NCBI GenBank assembly: GCA_964551035.1
Contig: CAZKBK010000021.1
Coordinates: forward strand, 1 to 64,000
DNA: 64,000 nt
Reading direction: 5' to 3'
DNA from: Chryseosolibacter sp964551035
Lineage (GTDB): Bacteria > Bacteroidota > Bacteroidia > Cytophagales > Cyclobacteriaceae
Part shown: positions 36,183 through 44,400 of the stretch, piece by piece
Layout: each line of letters starts with the position of its first letter
How positions within the stretch are numbered: the stretch's first letter is position 1
Position numbers and translations under genes: made by a program
Notes under the pieces: generated by a model
Database searches by the model: none
Seen by the model: the letters and a program-made list of their open reading frames with translations, nothing else
Told to the model about the DNA's origin: nothing

Positions 36183-37004
36183 ATGAATGTATCTAAACTT
36201 TTTGACGTCGCCGGGAAAGTTGCCGTGGTGACGGGCGGAACCGGTGTGCTGGGCGGCGTCATGGCCCATGGACTTGCTGCGGCAGGCGTGCGCGTGGCGA
36301 TTATTGGCCGCCGGAAAGACGCAGGGGAGGCCGTAGTACGCAAAATTACCGCCGACGGACATCAGGCGATGTTTGTCCAGGCCGACGTGCTGGACGAGAA
36401 CATGTTAAACAACGCGTATGACCAGGTGCTGAACGCCTATGGCGTGATCGACATTCTTGTCAACGCGGCCGGCGGAAACATGCCTGGCGCAATCATCACA
36501 CCCGACAAGACCTTCTTCGACCTCGATATCGATGAGTTTCAAAAAGTGGTGGACCTCAATCTTGCCGGCACGGTGTTACCGACGAAAGTATTTAGCAAAG
36601 ACATGGCCGAACGGAGACGCGGCGTGATCGTCAACATTGCGTCGATGGCCTCGTTTCGACCGATCACCAGGGTGGTCGGATATGGCGCGGCAAAGGCGGG
36701 TATTGTGAACTTTACGGGATGGATGGCGATCGAAATGTCGAAGAAATTTGGCGAAGGTATTCGTGTCAACGGCATTGCTCCGGGTTTCTTTCTTACCGAA
36801 CAAAACAAGGACTTGTTGACGAAGCCAGACGGCACCTACACGCCAAGGGGCGACGCAGCCATTAAACACACGCCCTTTGCAAGATTGGGCGCCCCCGATG
36901 AATTGGTGGGAACCCTGGTCTGGTTGTGCTCCGATGCCTCGAAGTTCGTTACCGGGGTCACCGTTCCCGTAGATGGCGGCTTCAATGTGTTTTGTGGCGT
37001 CTAG
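36183..37004 (+). CDS. SDR-family oxidoreductase, D-mannonate oxidoreductase-like
   Basis: The 273-residue cytoplasmic short-chain dehydrogenase has the nucleotide motif TGGTGVLGG (about 18), the NAAGG motif and the catalytic YGAAK, with Ser in the preceding IASMASF strand. It resembles the SDR-type fructuronate reductases (D-mannonate oxidoreductase, UxuB/YjmF group), which reduce keto-hexonates. That assignment is tentative. It would provide a cytoplasmic reductive step after the oxidoreductases and DUF1080 protein upstream. The gene starts 40 nt after the Tat oxidoreductase and ends the cluster. Confidence 0.8.
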   Translation: MNVSKLFDVAGKVAVVTGGTGVLGGVMAHGLAAAGVRVAIIGRRKDAGEAVVRKITADGHQAMFVQADVLDENMLNNAYDQVLNAYGVIDILVNAAGGNMPGAIITPDKTFFDLDIDEFQKVVDLNLAGTVLPTKVFSKDMAERRRGVIVNIASMASFRPITRVVGYGAAKAGIVNFTGWMAIEMSKKFGEGIRVNGIAPGFFLTEQNKDLLTKPDGTYTPRGDAAIKHTPFARLGAPDELVGTLVWLCSDASKFVTGVTVPVDGGFNVFCGV

Positions 37005-37112
37005 CGCTAAACTTTTATGATGGGATTTTGGTTCTGAACCCGACCTCCTGTTATTTTTACAGGTCTTTAACTTTTAATTCGCGCCTTCGCGCCCACTCTT
37101 AACACGATCAGA

Positions 37113-38324
37113 TTGACATTTCACGACTTTTCTTTTGACTCCCGCTTGCTGGACGGACTGGATGCCATGGGATTCAACAAGCCCACCCCAGTCCAGGAGG
37201 GCACCATTCCGCTGGTATTGTCCGGCCGCGACATCATCGCCTGCGCACAGACCGGTACGGGCAAGACCGCTGCGTACATTTTGCCCATTCTGAACAAGAT
37301 TATCCACTCCGAAAAGCGACACCTCAACACGCTCGTTATTGCGCCAACGCGCGAACTTGCCCTTCAGATCGACCAACAGGTGGAAGGCTTTGGATACTTT
37401 CTTGGCGTAAGTTCGATACCCGTTTACGGGGGCGGCGACGGCGCCACCTGGGACCAGCAGCGCCGGGCCCTCGAGCAGGGCGCCGAAATCATCATCGCTA
37501 CTCCCGGACGGCTGATCGCCCTGCTGGCGGGCGGTACCATAGACTTTTCACACCTCCAGCATCTTGTCCTTGATGAGGCCGACAGAATGCTCGATATGGG
37601 ATTCTTCGATGATATCGTAAAGATCATCAGCTACCTGCCACAACAAAGACAGACGCTCCTGTTTTCAGCCACCATGCCGCCGAAAATCCGGACCCTGGCG
37701 GGCAAGATTCTGAAGAACCCTTCCGAAATAAACATTGCGATCTCGAAACCTGCGGAGGGGATTGTTCAGCAGGCGTATTTTGTGTATGACCATCAAAAGA
37801 ATTCCCTTCTGAAAAAGATATTGAAAGAGGCCGACGTCCAGAGCGTCATCGTCTTTTCGAACTCAAAAGAGAATGTGAAGCGACTGGGCTCGGAGTTGAA
37901 GCGGGCCGGCCTGTTGGCACAGTCATTTCACTCCGACCTCGAACAAGGCGAACGGGAACAGATACTCAACCAGTTTCGCAACCGGCAGTTAAAGATATTG
38001 ATCGGGACGGATATTCTCTCGCGAGGCATTGACGTCGAAGGGATCGGGCTTGTTGTGAACTATGACACGCCGCACGACGCGGAAGACTACGTACACCGCG
38101 TCGGCAGGACTGCCCGCGCGGAACGCACCGGCGTGGCCATTACGTTTGTCAATGAAAAGGATCAGCAGAAATTCTTTCGCGTGGAGAAGTTGATTGGCCG
38201 TGAAGTATCCCGCCTGCAAGTGCCCGAGGAATTGGGAGAAAGTCCCGGCGTCAACCCGCGGTCAGCCAAGCCGCGAAGGAGTTTCTCCAAGGGACGAAAG
38301 CGGATGAAGGGCCGCAGAAATTGA
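37113..38324 (+). CDS. rhlE: DEAD-box RNA helicase, RhlE type
   Basis: The 403-residue helicase contains the Q motif (FNKPTPVQ with the upstream aromatic), motif I AQTGTGKT, motif II DEAD, motif III SAT and motif VI HRVGRTAR. A short basic tail rich in Arg, Lys and Ser follows, as in RhlE. It unwinds RNA, typically during ribosome assembly or cold growth. The TTG start at 37113 is supported because it leaves the Phe residues needed before the Q motif and there is no ATG upstream in frame. The nearest downstream ATG would remove the motif. Confidence 0.95.
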   Translation: MTFHDFSFDSRLLDGLDAMGFNKPTPVQEGTIPLVLSGRDIIACAQTGTGKTAAYILPILNKIIHSEKRHLNTLVIAPTRELALQIDQQVEGFGYFLGVSSIPVYGGGDGATWDQQRRALEQGAEIIIATPGRLIALLAGGTIDFSHLQHLVLDEADRMLDMGFFDDIVKIISYLPQQRQTLLFSATMPPKIRTLAGKILKNPSEINIAISKPAEGIVQQAYFVYDHQKNSLLKKILKEADVQSVIVFSNSKENVKRLGSELKRAGLLAQSFHSDLEQGEREQILNQFRNRQLKILIGTDILSRGIDVEGIGLVVNYDTPHDAEDYVHRVGRTARAERTGVAITFVNEKDQQKFFRVEKLIGREVSRLQVPEELGESPGVNPRSAKPRRSFSKGRKRMKGRRN

Positions 38325-38355
38325 CCTTCACATCCGGTCGGCGTTTGACGTACGC

Positions 38356-38739
38356 CTAGGCGCTGACCGCCCTGCGCTGCTGGTGCAGGATCTGACGCGT
38401 CTCCCTTACGTAAGTCTCTTTCTTTTCCGCCTCCTTTTTCTTTTCCGCCATCACCTTCCAGATGTACAGTCCGGCTCCAGCCAGGAAATAAAAACCGGCC
38501 ACAAGTAGGTGCCCCAGAAATGCGCTGTCGGTTGCATCATTGATGGCCCATGCCGCTGCCGCGCTGGCAAACGTCAGGAAGAGCAGTCCGAATACGCCCA
38601 TTAGCGCGTACTTGATGGCACTGGCGACCAGCGACTGGAGATCTTCCTTTGCGGTTTCCTTCAGGTGCTGAACCTCCCGCTCCGCGTATCGAAAGGGTGC
38701 CAGAATGGCCCCGGCCGCTTTATAGAAAAGTTCGCTCAT
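38356..38739 (-). CDS. Phage-holin-family-like (DUF1469) membrane protein
   Basis: The 127-residue protein has two hydrophobic segments (about 41-65 and 75-97) between a charged amphipathic N-terminus and a Lys/Glu-rich C-terminal tail. It fits the Actinobacteria/Bacteroidota holin-like DUF1469 family. These proteins are common as small membrane accessory proteins and are not necessarily phage-derived; no phage gene lies nearby. Its start is 2 nt from the stop codon of the YtxH-like gene upstream, so the two are cotranscribed. Confidence 0.75.
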   Translation of the reverse strand: MSELFYKAAGAILAPFRYAEREVQHLKETAKEDLQSLVASAIKYALMGVFGLLFLTFASAAAAWAINDATDSAFLGHLLVAGFYFLAGAGLYIWKVMAEKKKEAEKKETYVRETRQILHQQRRAVSA

Positions 38740-38741
38740 GG

Positions 38742-38966
38742 CTATATGGTGTATTTTTCTTCAACTACGGTAACATCCACGTCATCGGGCTCACCGACTT
38801 CTTTCTCCAGCTCCTTCAATTTCTTTTTAGCGAGCATTTGATCCACGATCCTGTCGGCTTCATCCCGAATCCTTCGGCGGGTGATTTTTCCCGCTTCAGG
38901 GGCTGTTAGCATTCCGATGACGGTACCCATTCCGATTCCCAGTAAGAAGATGAGGCTTGTTTTCAT
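38742..38966 (-). CDS. YtxH-domain small membrane protein
   Basis: From ATG 38966 the product is 74 residues: a Gly-rich hydrophobic helix (FLLGIGMGTVIGMLTAPEAG) followed by a charged coiled-coil region rich in Arg, Asp, Lys and Glu. This is the YtxH architecture, often linked to general stress. A longer frame starting at 39161 lacks support and adds 65 odd residues, so it was rejected. Paired with the holin-like gene downstream, the two may form a small stress-responsive membrane pair. Confidence 0.75.
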   Translation of the reverse strand: MKTSLIFLLGIGMGTVIGMLTAPEAGKITRRRIRDEADRIVDQMLAKKKLKELEKEVGEPDDVDVTVVEEKYTI

Positions 38967-39073
38967 TTGTTGGTGTATTTGCCTGCCCGAACAACAGAAA
39001 GATTTATACCATCGGTTTTCGCGATGGAATCCTTTCCACGGGGGAAAATATTTCCCGAAAATCGAACGACAAA

Positions 39074-41476
39074 TCAGAACGGATAGCCGATCGCGATATT
39101 GAGGACGATGTTTTCTCCGCGCCAGCTGCTGCTGCCAAAGTCGATGTCGCCCAGAACCCAACGGTCGTTTTCAGGCAGGTAGGGCTTCCGTAGCGGAAAC
39201 GCGACGTCGAAACGCAATACGAAGAAATTGAAATCAAAGCGGACTCCGGCGCCGGTGCCTACGGCGAGTTGTTTGAGGAAGCGGTCCTTGTGCAACTTAC
39301 TGCCCGGGCGTTGCGGATCTTCCCGCCATAGCCAGATGTTTCCCGCATCGACAAACAGGGCCCCTTTGAGCGACTTGATGATGTCGAACCGGTATTCGAT
39401 GCTTCCTTCGAGTTTAATATCGCCACGCTGGTCAAGGAACAGGGTTTGACTTTCCCGTGCCGGATCGCTGAGGAAATCATACGAGCCGGGACCTATCGAT
39501 CGCGCCGGGAACGCGCGGATGCTGTTAGATCCGCCGACCGAAAATTGCCGGATGTAGGGCATCGTAACCGAGTTTCCGTACGCATAGCCGGCCCCTGCAA
39601 CAATTCGGCTGGCGATCTTATTGTGCTCGTCAATCTGGTAGTAGTGTCGAAAGTCGATTTCAGCGCGAACAAATTGGGAATAGGCCGATCCGAACAGAAG
39701 TTCCGTTGAATCGGTCTCGATGTTGTTGGTGAACTGGCCGCCCTTAAGAAGGTGCATGAGGTTGCCCGCCGTTTCAAGGTTGCCATTCAGGTAGAAATTG
39801 TGCGACTCGAAGCGCTCCGGCCGATACCTGTCCGTAAGATCTTTATTAACCTGTGAGTTGATCGTGTAGGCGTAGCGGGCGCCCATGATGAATTGATTCT
39901 CCAGCGAGCGTTTCAGGAAAACGTTCCGGTCAACGAGATCCTGAAAAACAGGCGAGGTCTTTCCAAGTCGCATGTAGGAGATGTCTACGGGGTAAAGCTC
40001 GTGTGCCTTCAATGAGTTTTCACGCCACGAGAAGCCATAGGCGAGGTTGAAGGAGTTAAGCCTGAAGTAGCTGATGCGCTGCTGTAGGCGGAATCCCAAT
40101 TGCACTTCCGTCGTCGGGAGGTACTTTCGCGACGAGTAAGGAATCCTAAAAGGGGTCACAAAGCGGGGTATGGACAGCGTGGATTCCGCCCCGAGTTCGA
40201 AGGCGTTCAGCCGGTCGTCGGTCTTGCCGCTGATCTGAACTTCATATCCGGAGGTGAACTTGATTTCAAATCGTTCGGAGCCCCCCAGAAAATTCCGGTT
40301 GGCAAAGGTCACATTCAACCCGGGACCGACGAAGTTGTTCGACTTCGAGGTGAGCTGAAACTCGCCCCGGATCGATTTTTTCAAATGGGGGGTAAGGTAG
40401 ATGGAGGCATCGAGAACGGCGGAATCGCGCTCGCTGAAGTTGATGTCGACGAATTTGAATGAGCCGAGACTCATCAGGTGGGAGAGCGTGTAGTCCTCAT
40501 CGATCCGGCGATAGATGTTTCCCGGCTCCAGGTTGATCACATCGGTGATGGTGTGAGGTTTATATGTGCCGCTCCGATCGAGGTAAAAATAACGGTCGAC
40601 GCGCAACGTGTCGGTGTCAATCCGGACGGAGTCGTCTGACAGTGAATAGTCGGGGAAAATGGTGACGGTGCCGATCTTATAGATCGTGGTTGCTCTTTCG
40701 GGAACGCCTTTTTCGAGTGATAGCCTCAGGTCGACCTGGCGTTCGCCCACGGTACTGTCGGCCTCGAACAACAGGTGCCGGTCGTCGAAGTAGTAGTATC
40801 CGTAGTTTTCCAGCGCTTCTTCAATGCGGGTCTGTTCCGCCTGAAGGCGTTCGAGGTCGTAGCGCTGACCCTCTCGAAGAAAGGAATTGCCGCGGATCGA
40901 GTCAATGTCCGCGAATAGCCGCCGTTGATCGGGATAGGTGATGCCCCTCAACGTGTAAGGTGGCCGCACGCGGGCCGTATAGATGACGGTTCCTTTCTTT
41001 CCTTTGATCTTTGTTTCATGCCGGACGGACGTTTGGAAGAAACCGTTGTTGACGAGATGTCTTTGTATAAGATTGGAAGTGCGTTCGGCATCCACATCAC
41101 TCATATAAATCGGGACCTGTCCGAGCCTTGTTCTGATGAAATTCCTGAATTTTTTTTCCGGTGTGGCTGGACCGGCAATGTAGTAGAACCATAGCCCCGG
41201 CCTCATGCCGAGAATTTTCGTGTTGGGTTTGGGCGAAACATGCTGATCCATCAGGTCCCTGATGCTGTTCTTTGCGCGCACGCGTCCCTCGGGTTCAAGC
41301 TGCACCTTGTATCCGTCGTAGAGAATCCGGTCGTCCGGCACATATCGGATGGCGCTGCAGCCGTGGAGGATCAGGAACGCGGCGACAGCCACCACCGCGC
41401 TGGGCAGACGCTGGGGAACAGCGAAGGAAACGGCGACATCAGGGTTTCTGATTTCCGGTCTCAACATTGGGTTCAA
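39074..41476 (-). CDS. tamL: TamL, a lipidated TamA/Omp85-family outer-membrane protein
   Basis: The 800-residue protein has a lipoprotein signal ending LHGC (Cys40), periplasmic POTRA-like domains (about 60-380; EQTRIEEALENYGYYYF is typical) and a C-terminal 16-strand Omp85 barrel, ending GYPF. In Bacteroidota this lipidated form, TamL, works with TamB, encoded immediately upstream. The TamL start overlaps the TamB end by 38 nt. The pair helps place outer-membrane proteins and, by more recent work on TamB relatives, moves phospholipids. The first ATG (41476) and ATG 41467 are both possible starts. Confidence 0.88.
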   Translation of the reverse strand: MNPMLRPEIRNPDVAVSFAVPQRLPSAVVAVAAFLILHGCSAIRYVPDDRILYDGYKVQLEPEGRVRAKNSIRDLMDQHVSPKPNTKILGMRPGLWFYYIAGPATPEKKFRNFIRTRLGQVPIYMSDVDAERTSNLIQRHLVNNGFFQTSVRHETKIKGKKGTVIYTARVRPPYTLRGITYPDQRRLFADIDSIRGNSFLREGQRYDLERLQAEQTRIEEALENYGYYYFDDRHLLFEADSTVGERQVDLRLSLEKGVPERATTIYKIGTVTIFPDYSLSDDSVRIDTDTLRVDRYFYLDRSGTYKPHTITDVINLEPGNIYRRIDEDYTLSHLMSLGSFKFVDINFSERDSAVLDASIYLTPHLKKSIRGEFQLTSKSNNFVGPGLNVTFANRNFLGGSERFEIKFTSGYEVQISGKTDDRLNAFELGAESTLSIPRFVTPFRIPYSSRKYLPTTEVQLGFRLQQRISYFRLNSFNLAYGFSWRENSLKAHELYPVDISYMRLGKTSPVFQDLVDRNVFLKRSLENQFIMGARYAYTINSQVNKDLTDRYRPERFESHNFYLNGNLETAGNLMHLLKGGQFTNNIETDSTELLFGSAYSQFVRAEIDFRHYYQIDEHNKIASRIVAGAGYAYGNSVTMPYIRQFSVGGSNSIRAFPARSIGPGSYDFLSDPARESQTLFLDQRGDIKLEGSIEYRFDIIKSLKGALFVDAGNIWLWREDPQRPGSKLHKDRFLKQLAVGTGAGVRFDFNFFVLRFDVAFPLRKPYLPENDRWVLGDIDFGSSSWRGENIVLNIAIGYPF

Positions 41477-44400
41477 ATAGATCTTTCAGTTTATTATACT
41501 CCTTGATGTAGATAAATCCTGCACCCGTTTCGATCAATTCGCCATCTATGATGTCATAGTCGCTGTTGCGAAATCCCCGGACACGGAATCGCCCGTCCTC
41601 GGTCAGAAGATACTCCAGCGCGATATCACCGATGTAGTCGGTAACCTCGCGTTGCTCGTTGTTTCCCTCGATATCGACGTTGCCGGACAGCTTGATGATC
41701 AATCGATCGTCGAGTAGGCGTTTGGACAAGCCGAGTTCGAGTTCAGTTTGTCCATACGCTTCGCCGCCCTCGTATTGTTCGTATGACCGGACGTCAAAGC
41801 TCAATTCGACGCCGCGGATGTTTTCGGTAAGCTGGTTGAGCTGCTCCGTCAGGATCTTGCTCACGCTGGTTCGGGCCGTGCCCTCCAGACCACTGCCAGC
41901 CTGATTCTCGAACGGGTCATCGGAAATGAAACGTTTGAGAATGAGCAGCGCGAAAACCTGCTTGTTGAGGTCCGACTCTCGCGTGTTGATGTCCTGCAAC
42001 CTCGCATAAACGTTTCCGCCCAGGGTATTCCGTTCGCTGAGGGGCATGTCTAACCGGAAAGCGATCTCGGGCGTCAGCAATTGCCCGGCGATGTCCATAA
42101 GGACGATAAAGGGCATCCGTTGGCGGAAGCGGTCAAGTTCGGCAGGATCTGTAACCTGGTTCGAGATGAGTTCAATGGGAGAGGTCTCGACCCGGTATAT
42201 CGCCGTAATGTCCATGTTGGCGTTCAGGATATCACCCGTCCACGTGATGGAACTGCCCTCCTGGATGTCGAATGAACGTTTGACAAACTTGTAGAATGAA
42301 AAATTGTACGTGCCTTCGGCAATCTCATAGCGGCCGGCCAGTTGCATATCGCCGGTCTGATCCATCTGCAGAGTCAGCGTAGCGTTTCCCCTTATCGTGA
42401 GCTGATCTTCAGTGGTGGGATCGATAATCATGGTAAAGGTCTCACCTTCCGTCAGTTCGACCTTGGCGGTGAGGTTGATGCCGCGGAATGTGGTCTTTAC
42501 GGTGTCTTCGAGTTCCGGTTGTATCTTCTTTATGAAAGGATCGGCCTTAAAGCTTTTGTCTACAAAGGTGACGATGCCTTGTTGTTCGAGGATAGACGCC
42601 TGTGACTGCGGCACGATGTAGGTGAGGTGATCCCCCTCCGCGAGGCTGATCTCCATATTTACGACCGGATTTGCCATCGTGCCCCGAATGCGGGCGTAGC
42701 TGTCCAAATGGATGAGACCGTAAAACAGGTCGTTGTCGCCCTTGGCCGTATTCAGTAGCTGGAAATTTTGCGTCGTGAAGTCGAGGTTGAAGCTGAACGC
42801 GCGATAGTTTTCCGTGTTGATCCTGCCTTTAAGTACCGCCTCGTTGTTGTCCGTGTCGGCCAGTGCAAAGGCGTCAAAAACGATCCCGCGGCTGTCGAAC
42901 CGTAGGGTCTCACGGTCAGCCTGGAAGGCGGTTTGCAGGAAGTTGGAGAAGAACGAGGCATTGGCCAGTGTGAGGGATCCGTTGATGTCAGGTTCGTCAG
43001 GTACGCCTGAAACGTGAAGGCTTCCCTGCAGCTGGCCCTCCAGGTCAGCAAACTGTTGTTGTAGTGGCTCCAGAATGGAAAGGTCAAAACGGTTAATGCG
43101 TGCGGTCATGGCAATGGACGGGTCATTGCCTCCCTTATAAGTGCCGTCGACGCGAATGTCGTTGCGCGTTCCCACCAGCGAGAAATCAACGTCGAAGAGG
43201 TCTGCCACGCGTTGTTCCACGAGAAGGTCAATATTTCCCCAGGGATGTTGTGCGATGGACAGCGCGTCGACGCTCAGGTCAGCGGTGAAACTGAATCCAT
43301 CGTCGGATGGTGGCACAATGACCTTGCCGCTCAGTACGCCCGTGACGGGCTTCTTTCCGGCCACCATGCTGGTGAGGTACTCGAGGCTGAGGTTCTCGAA
43401 TCCGAAAAACATCGGTTCGGCAGCGGCAGGAGGAGCGTTCACAACAATCTTCTGGTCCTGATGTGAAAGTTCCACGTTCCTGACAATCACTTTTTCACCG
43501 CCGAACTTGATGACGTTGTCCCGCGGAATGCTCCAGTTTACGTAGTTCAGCATGGTCTGTTCCGGGTCCAGCCGAAATTCAAAGTGCTTGTCCCGGCTAT
43601 AGAACGTTCCTCCCACTTCGTACTTGTAGTAATCCAGGGAATCGCGGACGATAACATTTGCCCGGATCGAGTCGTCGGCAATCGTGCCGTTCAATTCGAG
43701 GCCGTCCACCAGCAGGGAGTCGATGCGTACCTCGTCGATCAATAAATTGTAGTTGAGCGCCGTGGCGTCGGAAGTTGTCCGGAACCGCAGCGAAGTCACG
43801 CCGACCTCACCGTATTGAAAGGCGGGGATATCAAGCCGGAGATCCAGCCGCTTCGCTTTGCTGTCGAATTCGCCTCTGATGATGCCGGGCGTGAATGTTT
43901 CCAGTTCAGGCAGGATGATATCGGTGAGAAGTTCGGTTTTCTTCAGGTTGAGTTCGAACGAGAAATGTTGTGGTTCCTCGAAGCTTTGCCGGACCGAATC
44001 GTGAAGGGAGTAGTAGGTGTCGAGATATTCCCGTAGCACTGCCGGCATGGTGAAGACGTTGAGCGACCCTTCAAAATTTCCCGAAAGGAGATCGGAGTGG
44101 ACGGTGATTTCGGAGCGTCCTTCCTGGTCAATGGATGCAAAGAGGAGCGAGTCGACGGCGTAGAGATCGTCGCCGTTGAAGATCGCAACTTTTCTAAGGC
44201 CTATTGAGCCGTTCAGAACGCGCAGGTCTGCGGTGGCCATGTCGACATCAAGTGTACCCCGTGCCTTCAGCGGGCGTTCCGACAATTTTAACGCCTCAAA
44301 GTCGGCGCTTTGCAGGTCGAAAGTCATTTTGTAACGAGGTACTTCGCCTTGAAAATTTGCTTCCGCCTTCCACGCGAAATCGAGGTTTGGATCTTCGAGC

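Noticed and set aside
38356..38739. Prophage remnant suggested by the holin-like gene
   Set aside because: No other phage gene, att site or base-composition break was seen; this family is chromosomal in many bacteria.
39042..39056. GGGAAA-ATA-TTTCCC hairpin beyond the tamL stop codon
   Set aside because: Neither strand has a following T-run, so it was not called a terminator; it could still weakly separate tamL from the YtxH gene.
38967..39161. 65-residue N-terminal extension of the YtxH-like protein
   Set aside because: It overlaps the end of tamL and lacks similarity to the family; ATG 38966 matches the usual start.
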